A DNA stretch of 64,000 nucleotides from contig OY725505.1 of assembly GCA_963281255.1 (NCBI GenBank), positions 3,100,001-3,164,000 on the forward strand, in the 5' to 3' direction. The position numbers and the translations under genes are program-made. The notes under the pieces were generated by a model, which was given only the letters and a program-made list of their open reading frames with translations, did no database searches and was not told the origin of the DNA. Source of the DNA: Aphrocallistes beatrix. Taxonomy: Eukaryota > Porifera > Hexactinellida > Sceptrulophora > Aphrocallistidae. Positions 10,767 through 25,700 of the stretch are shown here, piece by piece; within the stretch, counting starts at the first letter, position 1; the number at the start of each line of letters is the position of its first letter.

Positions 10767-13700
10767 ATGGCAAATGCAAAGGTAGACTGTAAAGTTGTGT
10801 TGTTAGGGAAGGAATATGGCGGGAAGACCTCCCTGGTAGAACGATTCGTACACGGCAAGTTTCAGGATGGCAACGGATCATACCAAAATGTATGTTCTAT
10901 TTATAGTATATTTATATTAAGCTATATTTTATTAGGATTTATTATATAAGTGAAATTTATTGAGGTGATTATTTTAGTATGTTAATCAAATGTTTATACT
11001 TTTGCAATATTTGCAATATTTTTAGTTAAGTACAATTTGTGTTGAGGGGACATCCAGATTTTACCTCCAGTTTTACCCTCCAGTCTTTAATTTTCCCCAA
11101 AATCGTTTCTCTAGTTTGATTAAACCTGCATAAGCTACCCTATGTAAATGTTTATACAATTATGAATATTTATCAGCTCCCCACGGACAATTTCTATTTT
11201 AATTTATTCTAATAGAAATTAATGCTAATTTGTAGTAACTAATGAAGGCATTTTGTATTACTATCGTCAGCATTATAAGCTAAATTGACAACAACAATAT
11301 TTACCTTCTGTAAATTATTTATTCCTGGAAAATTGGGGACATTGTATGAATGCAAGTCTGTAAGTATTATTTTCCATCAAAACTCGGGGTTTTAGTGGGT
11401 GGTTAAGAATTCAATAAATACCAGTGTTGTTATTTAGATTAAATAGTTCGATGAAAATGTGTTATTCATATGATCTCACTCTCCTAAATTGCTTACAGTG
11501 AAATTTAGCTCTCAAGGATGTAGACAAATTTTATTAATTTCATCTTCCCTCGATTGATTCATTTTCAATTTGAAAAACGTTTTCCTAGAATGCTTGTCTC
11601 TTGAATGCATCTTTCCATGTTGAAAGTGCTATAAGAGAGCAGTTGAAGAATACTTTGAGGTTTTGCTCCACATTTCATCTACATTTCCATCCTTGTATTA
11701 ATTCCTGTTCAACAGGAAATTGTCAAAAATATTAATAATCTGACTGACTTGATTATTCATATGTTTGACAATTTCCACATTGTGTCTATACATACACATT
11801 CTATTAGCTTGTTCAAAGATAAAAATCTGCTCCATTTCATAAAATTAACTGTCTTATAAACACATTACTGCACTGTATAAGATCTTTGATAGAACATTCC
11901 TGATTGATTGGTTGATACAACTCATACATGACCAATCAATTATTCAGTTATCAATCAACAGCTTTCATTTTAATTCGTTTAATCTTTGAAAGAATGAGAC
12001 GAACTTGCCTGAATAGAGAATGGACAGTTACAAAGTACAGTCAACTAAAAACTGAATACGTTTACTCGCCACAACTTTTGAATTAACCATTCAATCCAAC
12101 TTCCATTACGCTTCTCTCTATACTTCACTAATTAGCGAACACGTCATTCACCTTAGCCTACTCTATTTCATTATTCAATAGACAATGTAAATTAACCACT
12201 ACCTCAACCCGTGACTGAGAGGAAGTAAGGAGAAGAGTGGTGGAGATAGTTCTGTAGAATTAGCTCAGATAAAGACTGGTTCACACAGGAAATAACTACT
12301 TACGTAGATGAAATGTATATTATATGTTCCATATATAGACTGTATTAATTACGTTAATCTTAACGACACAATAGAGATTGAGTTAAAATGAATTGGGGCA
12401 CATCCTATTTTTAGTAACACCCCTATTTATATGACTCCTAAGAATAGCTTAAACCGGAAATGACGCTACAACATTCCTGGGTGACGAATGGTTGTCTTGA
12501 GGGAAAACTATCTAGATTAAAAAAAAACTTTAGTACAACAACAACTGGGAAATGAATAGATAATAATTTGTGCAATATTGTTGACATGATGTGATAAAAA
12601 TACATTTAATTTTTGCGTTTACTTATAATTAATGGCGTAATATTCATCAGGGCAACTCAAATAATATTTTATGGCAGATAATTTTTAATAGAATTTGCCC
12701 TGAACCCAGTATTGCTCCATAGTTACGCATTATCTATATCAGAATGTTTAAATTCGCTTATCTATCATTGTTTCATTTCCCAAGTTAGATATACTTTCAG
12801 AATTTTCTGGTGATTTATCCATTTTAATTGTTGATTTATAAAATATTACTTACCACACTGGCACATTATCAAATGAGTTCAGATGATTTATGCGAAACTA
12901 TTCCATGCTTTAGGCTGTGTTTAATATTGTTGACTTTACAGAGGAAAATACTCATTTGGTTTCTCCCGGGTTTTTTCAATGATTATGATACAGGAAACGC
13001 AGGACGGAAGGAAAGAAGGAAATTGTGGATTTCAATGAATAAATAGTTGCATTTTAAATTCGTTGAATTCAGTTCTTCACAAATGTACCTTTCCTTAAGC
13101 AGAGTTGACTGTATTTCTCAAATATTTTAGCTCATTTCCCTCTCACCTGATTATTACCCTCCCTGCTTAAGATTATAACTGCACTCTAGCGTTATGTATT
13201 GCTTCAAGAATGTACCATTTTACTGACTGTTAGTTGTCCTAAACCTCCCATAGTTCTGGGTCCACCCCTCCACAACTGTTAAATTCATGTTTCTGTTCCA
13301 TCTTATTCCTTTATATGCCTTTATATGGTCATATGGTTTTTTTGACTATCTGTAATCACAGAACATCTACTTACTGTAAGAAGTTTTAGTTAACCTGACC
13401 TATCAATTACATTTCTGGATATACACGTAGCTTGTAATTCGGTAATGATGTTAGTTTGAAGGTAGATATGCTCTGATTCATCTAGATTTATAAAAACAGA
13501 TTTTGCTAAGGTTTGTTTATCCAATATAGTATCAGCTGTTCCTGAACAGAACTTCTTTAGGATAATTTTTAATATTAAATGATAAAATTTATATATAATT
13601 ATTACTTTCATAATCATCTCTTGGCTAAATGCAAGGAGTGGATATCTCTCTCCAGATAAAGATTTAATTTCATGTATTGCATACTTCTGTATGAAATCGT

Positions 13701-16700
13701 AATTACGCGAATGATTTCATGGACTAAAATTGAAATCGGGGAACCGAGATTTTAAAATTTGGCCCAGACAAATGCTTCGTTTGGATAAAAGTTTGACCCA
13801 AAGTTTGTGTAGACCAAACTTTCGAAATTTTGCCCTACGATGTACATTTTGGTTTATTTCAAGTCATCTCGGATTTTTCCAGGAGACATATTCTGTTGTT
13901 GTCCCTTATTTCATCAATCAGCAGCTGAAATCAAATGGAATCATTTTGGCTATCTTATGAAAATAACGCGTTAGTAATTCAAAGTGTTTCCTGCGTATTT
14001 CCTATTTATTACCCAGAACTCTGTAAAAGTTATGAGGTAACATTAAATGAAGCCATTCCTTTTCGTTTCACTGTGTTCGATTGATTCAATAGCTGTTAAT
14101 AAATATTCATTGCAAACTGATCCATTTAGAGATAAATGAAATTGCAAAATATTCTGCTGAACAATCTTGCATTACTAATGCAGAATTCCAAGCTATTTTG
14201 AACTAAATCGGAAGTACAAATTGATTTATCATCTAAATGCAATTTTCTAGAAAAAAATTATAAATCTTGAATCTAAATTTAGATCTTTTAATCTACTAAA
14301 TCATTACCGTTTTTTACCCTCCGGAATAACTTTTGATTTCTACCATACCACCACCTGTAGAAAGGTTGTTGCTCAATTGACTGAAATACACCTTATTCAA
14401 TATTATCCAATAGATTATAAGGCTATTTTGGGACTATCTAGGGAGATGTAATCTATTTTTAGAAGTTATGCATTTTGATTAGATGTAATATGGCCAACAA
14501 TTACTAAGGATTTTCATCTCTGGGGTATTTTAGGCGGGGAAACCATGAAATAAGGGTGTTCTATTAATAGAATGTGCCATATAATTCTGGAATGCTTTCA
14601 ACGGTTGACATGGGGTTTTCAGGGGTGAAGATTTCGAATATCATATTTTCGAGTAAATTTGATACAGTCGACTCCGCTTAATAAGGCCACTGTTTAATCG
14701 GATCAACCGCTTAATCGGGCCACTTTTAGCAGGACCGGAATAGCTCTCACACATAGAAACCAATACAAAATATTTTCGGTTAATAGGGTTCTCCGCTTAA
14801 TCGGGGTAAAATGTCCTCTGACCGATGTGACCCTATTAAGCGGAGTCGACTGTAATTAATTTGTTTACTTTTGTTTACAATAGATACATAAAGTAAACAA
14901 ATTACAAAAATAGGCTAGAGGCTAGCTTCCAACGGTTGAGATTGGGTTTTCAGGGGGGTGTAGATTTCGAATATTATATTTTCGGATCCATATGATAAAT
15001 TATTCGTTAACTCTTGTGGACAATACTAGCGAAGTGCGCTTGTTATTAATATAACTGAGACTGAGTTAAAGTTCAATTGTGATTTATTAGCATTTTGAAT
15101 AAATAAGTAGCATAGGTTAGCAGCAAGGCAGAGGCATTTAAGTGTGTAACAGGTAAAGGGGATAGGTACATGAATATTTATTATTTATTTATATTGTTGT
15201 ATTTTCTCCCAGATCCTTTGCTGTAAGAAATAGTGATCCTTGTCGGTGTAAGTGAATGATGGAATCTGAGTCGCCTTGTTATTGAGAATGTCTTCTTCCA
15301 TTTCGCTTTTGAAGAATGGATGATTCAATGCTTCTTCTGCAGAAAGCCGAGTTTTAGGGTTTAAGTCCAAAAGTCCTTTGAGCAGACTTTTCAACTGTTC
15401 CCCTCCTTCTTTGCAAATGCTGTTGTCATCTGAAAAGATCTCATCGAACTTTGGGGTCTCAAACTCTTGGATGGTTGAAAGGTTTTTGAGTGCGTCAGCT
15501 GACAATGTTTCATACAAACTTGCAAAATCAGGTTTTCCCAATATTTCGCAGATCTTACTGAGATGTCTTTCGTCATTAACGTAATTCTCATCAACTTTGA
15601 AGATACTTCTCTTCACGCAAAGTTCAGCCAAAATGCATCCGATAGACCACAAATCGATTTTTTTATCGTAGTCCAGCTTCAACCATAACTCAGGAGCTCT
15701 GTACGATTTGGTCACGACTTTGATTGTCATTTTAGCGATAGAGTCCAGGCTTGCTAGTCCGAAGTCGAGGAGACTTACGTCCGATTGCGAATCGATTCCG
15801 ATGTTTCCAGGCTTCAGATCTCGGTGCATTATATTGCTTTCATGAAGGTAGTGGACTGCGTTTAGAACGTTACCTATGATGTATCTTATATGTTCAAGAG
15901 ACAGCTCTGTATCGATCATGTTAAGTGTGCCATCGACGAAAGGCATTACTATGTAGATGTTTGTCATATTCTGTATCTCTTCAGCTGGAGTGAAGATATC
16001 TAGAACTTTGATAATGTTCTCGTGATTGACTCGACTCAATATATCAATTTCTCTGTAGTTGTTTCGTATGTAAGTTGGGTTGACTTCTGCCTTTTTAATT
16101 GCAACTTTTGTTCCTGTTAGTTTGTCAAAAGCCGATACGACACATCCTTGTGCACCAGCGTTTATGTACTCCAGATTCTGATAACGTTTCTTTACGACAT
16201 ATTCGTAACTACGTTGGCTCTCTGGGATTGGTACCTTTGTTGTATAAAATTCAGTGTTTGCTTTGATTCTATCTTCGTTGCTTTTTTGAGATTTCGTTAC
16301 TCTCGTTGCCATTGTGAAGTTTATTAATTTATAAGATTTCTTAGTTATTAGCTACAATTGTTCCTATTTATACTTATTAGAAATTCCTATCGATTTCCTT
16401 TCAACATTACTTTGCTATCATATATCGTACAGTATGGAGTTATTTGTATGTGTTTTGTTGTACTTTCTGTTTAAACCACTTTGCCATAAATTAAAATAAT
16501 ATAACCCCTTTTGGCTCATTAAAAAGTATAATTCTAATAATTCTGAGTGTCTCTTTCTATTGATGACATATTTTGAAATTCCAAATAGTGTAATTTTTTT
16601 AATAGATAAATTCTAGGGTAGTATCTTACAGATGGATACTTACGCCACTTCGTATGAACCCACAGAAAACCACCGAAAATTTCATGAACCAGTCAGGGTT

Positions 16701-19700
16701 TCATTTAAACATTGACTCAAGGGATGGCAACATTTGGGTTTTGAGGAATAAGGGGTGGCGAGGCCGTAACTGCGTGAGATAGGGTTGTCTGGGAGCATCC
16801 TCCCCCTGGAAATGTCAAGGGATGGCGGGAGCCATCCCTCGCCATCCCCTAAATGAAACCCTGCCAGTGGCATTCTCTCAAGAGGGGGTTTAAGTTTCTT
16901 CATCAACGTTTCGTCACCTTTTCTATGGTTCATATGACCCAGTAGGTCCCAGCCTGAAATTACTGGTAGTTACTGATATAGTGTTAGTAAAAACCTAATT
17001 ACTAACTAATTATTATTTAGTATTTGAAGAGAGATGAATGAAACTTTTATACATCAAGTAACAAAATAGAAAATACCAAAAAATAGAATTTTTTATGCTT
17101 CCGCTAATTCTGTCGAAATACTAATAATCGTTTACATCAGTATGGCGTCCGGAAAGATGAGTGGACGCGGAAATTGAAGCGAATCCTGGATAAGACTCAG
17201 CAAATCCAGCTAGGAGGCATAGACAAATAAATCTAGGATGCGGCGTAGAATACTCCACAAGAATTAGATTTAGATTTTATCTTAGTAAGTATTACTATTA
17301 TTCCTTTATGCGTTTAGTCAGACTAGACATACTCTCTATTGAACTTTCTATCACATTTTCCTGATACAAATCAAATTATTTTTTCTTATAATGCAAAGTA
17401 ACTTTGGCCTTTTCGTTCTATATGAAACCGAGTTTTCTACAAAATGTTATATTCAATCTATTCAGTGGTTGTCACATTGGTACTAATTATAGAATGCGGC
17501 GACCTTTTAGTGATAAAATTAAGTCTTTGGCCCACTTTAAAATTGTTTATTAAAGATACATTTTATTACTATTTATGTGGAAATATTTTACTATATATTT
17601 TGGTCTGCCAATCATGAAACTTAATTTTAACATTACCAGAATATAATTACTTATTTATAGAGGCATTTGGATTGGTCAAATTTTCCTGTAGAAAGAAGAA
17701 CCATTTCAGCATTTTTCAGGCCAATAAAATTCACACATTTCTGATAGGCGAGCTTGATATTTAAAGTAGCTTGATATTTAAAGTTGAACCATATTAGAAG
17801 TCTATGATTAATTCAGTCTCGTGCCAGGATGCCACGAGGATACAATACCCTTATATGTAAAAGTTATGATAATTCTTGGAATTTGATATTAACTTACGTA
17901 TCCCATTTTACAATTAAGATCAGATACATTACTTCATTCTCATTTCCTTCAAACACTGCACACATGTGGGATATTATACTTTCAGTTGTAATATAAAGCC
18001 CAGAAAATATATTTCCTATAACTCATAAATATTTTAATAGAAAGGGAGTTTCAATGAAAACTAATCTATGCAAAATGATGCAGTTATTTGGTTAAATATT
18101 TGTAACATATTTCACATAATATAAACAACTCAAATTTACTAATAAATATATTATTCCAGAAATTCACTTTCCATTTGTATATTCATTGTGTTAAGATTGA
18201 GTGGCAATAGCATAACTATTAGCTGGGAATTCCTAGGTTTGACTGCTAAAGTGTCCTTGTAATATTCTAGCCTCTCCTTTCTCTCAGTATCATATACTAC
18301 GTTAAACGTTTAGCACATCCTTGATAGTACTGTTTAGCCGTCTGTTTAGTTCGTATGAGCATCGTTAAATGGACTTTCAATTCTAGCCATTTAATTGCGG
18401 TGGAAGTTATGAACACATTAACTAGCTTTGTCTCCTAACTACTTTCAGAGATGTTCCACTTTCAATTCAACTATTTAGATTTAAGTCTCCAAATTTGGTA
18501 TTGAGAATATAACTTATGCTTGAAAGGTTTTTTCCCTATTAACTAATTATGTAGCCAAAATGTAGACGATATTTTAATGAATATTTATTGTTAACAATTA
18601 TCAAGAAATTTTAGTTCGGCTCTTAAACCGAAAAAAACCCCTCCTCAGCGCTTAGAAAGCTTGCCTAGCTTATTTATTTGTCCAATCGAATTTCATAATC
18701 CATTTCCGGTTATTTTTGCTGGGAGAGCATAATAAGGTTATTTACCTTACTTAAATGGACACAGTTCAAGTTTTAAAAAATGTATGGTTAAGACCCTACT
18801 TAGCCTTGGGTATTTTCTATTTATAGGATATGTCCCACACTTTTAGGGTTTTCCCGCCCAAAATGACTTAACCGGAAATGAGTTAGCAAAATTCCTAGTC
18901 CGAATCGGGTTTAACATTATCAAGATCTAGCATTGCAATAGCATTATACAATTTGTTTACTCAAAATTTGGTCAATAAGTGACTAATATACGTAAATATA
19001 AACATTTTTGGACGCTGTGATAGTACAAAGTCCACTTTTTAATTAAATCGACTGAATACATATGAGATTACTCATTAATACAAAATACACTGTAATTACT
19101 GCTTCTTGAAATCAGCAAGATTATAATCAGACATGAGATTACCAACTTAGTTGTGTAACCATTTAACCCTAGTGCTGTAGCCTGGGATTCATCATATGAT
19201 AAATTTATATTCCAGATTGTATATAGCAATTGTTTAAGATTATTGTTTAAATATGACAAAATATTCAGTTTGGGAAAATTTATTTTCATGACAGTCTATT
19301 ATAATTTTTTATTAATTATGCACAAGTAATCCCTATGACTACTTTTAAGTCTATTAGAGCATTATAAACAATTTAAATTCTGGGTTAATCCTTTCCGTCC
19401 TTTGTGGATATGAAATTGCTTTCTAAGAAATAATTGTGGACAAAGATTAGTTTGCAATCATTGCTGTCATTTTATACGTAACTTCCTATCGGAATTAACA
19501 GTCCCTTTACTTGCCATATTTTATTTTGATTTTTTATACACTTATATTAACATATTTACATCCTCTACTAATGAACTAAAACACGTAATTCTGCTCCTTT
19601 AATTAAACCTGAACTTAAGTGTGTTGACACTGAATCATTATTATATAATATTATGCGAAGGCTATTCAACACTTTAACCAACATACTTTCAAAATAAAAT

Positions 19701-22700
19701 TATGATCTAAACATTTTTTGAAAATTAACCCTGAAATATTATTTTCCAGGAAATAAAACAGATGTGAAAGATTCGCTAACTAGGTGGACAGTATTCCACC
19801 CGGTTCAAATCACCACAAGTTCATTATCTAATAATTTTTTTGGAGAAAAATGTTTTCGTTACCTCAATCTGATGTTCATAAAAGCATCATTGAATATTGT
19901 TTAACTCCATCAGTTTAAAAGTGACACATCAACCAGTATAACACGTATTGATCCATGCACAAGTAATTACTGAACTTTGATTCATGGAATTGCAGTTTCA
20001 AATTAAACTCCAAGTCGACTTCAAAATCGTTATACTTGACTTGATTTTTCTGAATCGAGTAAGGATCATGTTCGCTAACTACTGTCAGTGTCTAATGACC
20101 TGATGTAAGGGGTGTAAAAAATGATGATTTGTTTGATTTTTCAGACTTGAAATCATGCCAAACGTATTTTCTTTCGAAAGACCTTTTTAGCTTGGAGAAT
20201 TTATTATTTTTATGGTTGGACGTAATCATGGTTGTAGCAAACGTTAAAGCTAAATTGATTTTCAGTTCAGTTCAGAGTATAGTTGTCTAATGGCATGATT
20301 AGCATGAAACGTCCCTACGTTCTATTTTCCATCCATCTGTTCCTGGCGAATCTACTCGACCAAATTCAGCCGATTTGGAGACAAATATTTTTTGTGTACC
20401 TGGGTGCGAATTTAGTTTTACACATTTCGCGTAGGGTGTTAAATTCTACTGATCGGACACCAATACTATCAGTATCCATTGGAATTTCAGATATTTAATA
20501 TCTCATCCTTTGTCGTTTGCTAAGAATCTACATTTCACGTTTCATATTACATCCAATTTATATTTGTATCCTTATATGGTAATGCAGTGGTTTCCAACCT
20601 GGGGTCTATGGACCCCTTAGTGGTCCACAGTATTCGAAATTTTGTGTTCCGGATAATAGGAGGGGTCCACAGAATATAGGAAATTTTTTATAGGCGGTCC
20701 ACAGTCCAAAAAGGTTGAAAACCGCTGTGGTAATGTATCTTTCCTTCCAACAGTTGTGTGACATAAATAGAGTTCTATTTTTAGTTGATGATACGTGCTA
20801 TTTTCTGGAATAATATTAGATATATGTATGCAATATTTTGTTTAAAATTAAAACTGTTCATGTTTAGCTCTGTGCGTATGGGATGAGCATAATGTCGCTG
20901 CAATCTATATTCTTTCTATTTATATACGCAAATACGTTTATTTACGTTATATGTATATCCCTAACATCAGTTAGGATAAACAAATTCGATACCTCAACAA
21001 ATGCCTAATATGGAGTAAGAGATTTTTGAAAGTCTAATTTCCATTTTGAGCTTGACGCAAGCAGATTTTATAAAAATTTCTCTATTTTTGAACTGAAGGG
21101 AGCTTTTACCATTTATTATTATTCTAGAACTTTCGAATTTGATTCAAAGTTCTCCTTTAAACTTATCAGAGTGCATAGTGAAAGTTTCTGCACACAATTA
21201 CGTTTATCTTACACGCTGCATCTAGATTATGTTATCTAGAAGTTTTGCCGTATGTTATAGGAATGTAGTTTTGCCGTATGTTATAGGAATGTACGGCATA
21301 TGTGGACTTATATAGCATAGAACGTAATCACCACATACTGTGTTATCACATATGCTGAGAGTCTCATTTGAATAACTAATTTCAAGTTTGTTGAAATCAA
21401 CTTTTCGACGAAATTAATTGAATATAAATTTTTCACATTTACTAAGGTACTTGAAATGGAAAGTGACGGTCGTTAGAAATAGATGTTTCGAGTTTACTGA
21501 TGCAAGACTGAAGAATTATGTAAATGCAGTGAGCTGGAATTTCTGTAACATTGCGACTCTCTGACTAATTAATTCACTTTGACGAATCAAATTTATTTAT
21601 ATGCAAATACATGGACATATATATGTGTACTTTTAAATGTTGCAATAGTGAAAGATTACAGTTAATTGTTGGATTTAACCTTCAAGGGTCATTTTATTTG
21701 ACAAAATTTATTCTGATAACGAAAATCATATACGTAACTAGAAAATATTAATATTAACCATTGGTGTAAACTTCTTATTTTGTAACTAATCCACTGCAAA
21801 AAACTGGCATTCATAACTTCCAATCAAACTTTCTAAATACAGCATTTACATGTTATTTCTCCCTGTTATTTTTTAAGGTAGAATTTGTATTCATTGAGTC
21901 ATATTGAAAACTTTTGCATAATTATGCTACTCACTATGAGATATGATTTGACCATCATCTTGCATATGAACTCATTGCACTAGGTAGGAGGCAACATCTG
22001 TTCGAGGTATTTTGAACATATTTTGAGGATTGAACTGTCGGTATTTCTGAATGATAGAGTGTGATGATGCAAGTATAATAATGAACTGAGCTTCATTACA
22101 TAATAAGAGTTTTATATAGTTTAGATATATCGCTATGGAAATACCTTGAAGATATCATCTATGAAAAAAATGTCAACAATTTTATTCGTATCAACCAATC
22201 AGATTTCAAGTTTAGGAAGTCACTGTGATTCATTTATATCATTGAGTTAGGTCTAATCCTTATTAGTCAATAAAATCGAAGCCAACTGTAATGTTAAATC
22301 CCTGGATTCTGATTGGTTAATGGATTTTGACACCTTTTGTAAAAAGGTGTGAAGATTTTGCAGATTTTGCACCCAGGTTCAAATCTCCACCATACCATAT
22401 AAGGAATTTCTGTTCCAAATTTGGTGCAATTTGATCCAATAGAATTCCAGGAGCGACCATACGTACTTGCAGTCCGATCATGGCATAGACATCTCCTATA
22501 CTAGCAGCTGCACTGAAAACTCGTGTGACACTGATGACTCCATTATAAACATATCTCTAATGATTTAAGGATGAGTTTAAAGCTTGTGAACAACCGTGTT
22601 TCGATTATGCCAACTGAAAAAATGGATATTATTCTATTTTTATCGCGTAACACCAAATATATTATTTCTACTCCTGTGTCAGAAGGGATATAACCATTAT

Positions 22701-25700
22701 GCCATATGTTAGGTCGACTGAAGCATCTCTGTAATGGTCAAGCCATGTCCTGATTGGCCAAACCATTTCCGACATTGATAAGTGGTGTGGAACATCCCCA
22801 ACGTCTGTGTGAAGAGCTATTTCAAAGAATCTGATTGGTCAGAAATCGATCTCTTAATTAATATTAATTGTCTACACCATAGTGGTATTTCTTGCTTTGT
22901 TGCTTTATTTTTCCAAATTTTTTGATGCAATCTATATTTCTACGACATAAATAGATTTTGATTTTCTAATTAAACCATCAGACGATTGAACACACTCATT
23001 CACCTTATTCTGGTTGAAAGTATTTTTTGTGTGTAACACTCACATACGATTCCTTTTTTTCACCGAATCAATTTGAGGTTCCATTGAATACCACTCAGAT
23101 ATCATATGGAGATTCATGTATCAATTATACTCTTGAACTCAACCTAAACTGACAGAATATATGTTATTCATAGGTTTATGCTAGAAATCTGAGTTTCGCA
23201 CTAGCTTGTAGAAAGACTGTTTTACTATGTAAAACTAAAAAAATGGATATACAAACATATTTTAGTTAAAATTTCCAAAAATAGTTATATAAACGAACTA
23301 ATTATCATTCCAAAGCCAATTCTCGTTGTTAAACAGGTCAATTACTCTATGTATACAGTCACAACAAAATGTTTCAATTTCCATATATGGAATTAATGGA
23401 GTTAATACTTAATACTGGTTACGTTTAAGGGAGTTGCCTTATCAGTATTCATGCATTTAGTAACTATATTACGTTTGTTCTTTAAATAGTATTTTTGTAA
23501 AAAAAAAAACGACCTTCAATTTTTTACTACGTTGCATCCCTTTTTCAATTTCTACATAGATCGTATAAATGTATAAATACAAATTGTCACTTTATAAATC
23601 AGGTCATAAAGATAACTGCCAATAAATTTCTCAGATCAGATTACCACCATATGACCATTAGGCTGAATTTCAACGTATAAAAGCATTATGAATTACCTAA
23701 GCAACTTCAAACGAACCACTTGTAATTTTCTCAAAAGTACTCTGACGAATAAACTTCAGTCTAGAATGGCATCTTTTAAACCATACACACGTCGCAATAG
23801 CCACACACATGACATGATGATCCCGAAATTGCCCTCATCAACTGAATACCACGAAGTCGACATTGGAAAGTCTGTTTTCACCATCAAAAAACGCTACCAG
23901 AACCTTTCCTATATCGGTAAAGGCTCGCAAGGATGTGTCGTCGAGGCATTCGACACAGTGTCACAAAAGAAAGTTGCCATTAAGAAGATAATCTGCACCC
24001 CTTTAATGGCCAAATTCGCCTTCCGTGAACTGTTCCTATTGAAGCACCTCAACCATCCTAACGTTATCAGCCTGATAGAGGCCTTTACGCCGTCTTCCTC
24101 AGCTGAAGATATGAACGAATACTATGTCGTTATGCCCAAAATGGATGCCACTATGGCAGACCTTAGTAAACCACTTGATCACCCCCACATGGCGGCACTC
24201 ATCTACCAAATACTCTGTGCCCTGCACTACCTGCACGCTAAAGGGATAATCCATCGAGATTTAAAACCGCAAAATATCGGCGTTATGAGAACTTGCGAAC
24301 TTAAGTTGTTGGATTTTGGACTTGCGCGCTCGATTCCCCGCCTAGGCCGACGTATGAGTATGCACATGGTGACACTACATTACAGAGCGCCAGAACTGTT
24401 GCTAGGGATTGACTATGACGCGACTGTAGACATGTGGAGCGTGGGGTGCATCCTTGCTGAGTTGATTTCAGATCGAGTGCTCTTCAGAGGATGTGACGAA
24501 GTGGATCAACTCCACAAAATTGTGTCCGTGCTAGGCATCCCAGATTCCACTCTCATCTCGCAATCTCCCCAAAGCGCACAGGAGTTTTTCAAAAATTATA
24601 AAGATTTCAGTCGAAAAACTTCCATTCAGGACATCTTCCCTGATTCAACTTTCAAAGCGGAGTCTCATAATCGCGAAATGAACAGTCATGCCAGAGATAT
24701 TTTGGGGAAGCTTTTGGAGTGCGACCCTAAGAAACGAATATCTGCCACTGAAGCTTTGCAACACCCCTATTTCGATGAATTTTTCACACCTGAGGATTTG
24801 GTAGTGTCACCAACTGAAATTCCTCAACCGAACGCCCAAGACTGCAACACTTTTGAATCCTGGAAAGGAGACCTCTTCGCGGAACTCAGATCAAGCTAGT
24901 CCACAATAGCTGTGTTGATAATTACGTAGTTACATATTTAAACTCACTTTGCCCTTAAGTCGTGTTATAATTGCCTTCGCCCTTTGCTATTTAATAAAAC
25001 ATTTTTCCCGTTTAAATAATCTGTTGATTTGAAGGTGGGATTATATAAAGTGGATGAGGGTTGACAGACCAACTCCATTATGATGAAAAGATTAGATATG
25101 TTTTTATTTCGAGAAATACAGTCGACTCCGCTTAATAGGGTCACATCGGTCAGAGGACATTTTGCCCTGATTAAGCGGAGAACCCTATTAACCGAAAATA
25201 TTATGTATTAGCTTCTATGTGTGAGAGCTATTCCGGTCCTGCCAAAAGTGGCCCGATTAAGCGGTCGACCCGATTAAACAGTGGCCCTATTAAGCGGAGT
25301 CGACTGTATTCGTATAAGCGCTTTATAAGTGTGAACTAATTGGAATCTATGCACGGTGGGATATTCCATATTAGCCACTGCTATGTCATTTCTATCGTAA
25401 AATATAATTGGAATAAAATGTGTGAAATCCATGGATTCTGATTGGCTAATACAGTTCGGCACCTTCTGTGTAAAGGTGTGAATATTCACAAAAGTTGCAC
25501 CCAGGTTCAAATCTCCACCATGTAAGGAACATATGCTACAAATTTGGTGCAATTCTTTTCAATATAATTTCCATGAACGTGTAGATGGAGACATTGCATG
25601 CTGTTATAGCACATCTATACTAGGAAATTCCTAGATCGTATCCTTGTAGAATCGGTCTGGTAGCTTTGTCGGGATTGCGTGAATGAAATACAGACGTCAG

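Larger units (their letters stand above)
16313..23687. other. RAB24 intron 1 between kinase copies 1 and 2
   Basis: No coding region is supported. It contains two foldback elements (16694-16863 and 20585-20727), a copy of the ~95-bp dispersed element (18815-18905), a 26-bp tandem duplication near 21252-21303 and the left copy of a 330-bp inverted repeat (22186-22515). Otherwise AT-rich. Confidence 0.6.

Noticed and set aside
13390..13617. Possible exon on the minus strand
   Set aside because: A short protein-like frame without a convincing acceptor, partner exon or family resemblance.
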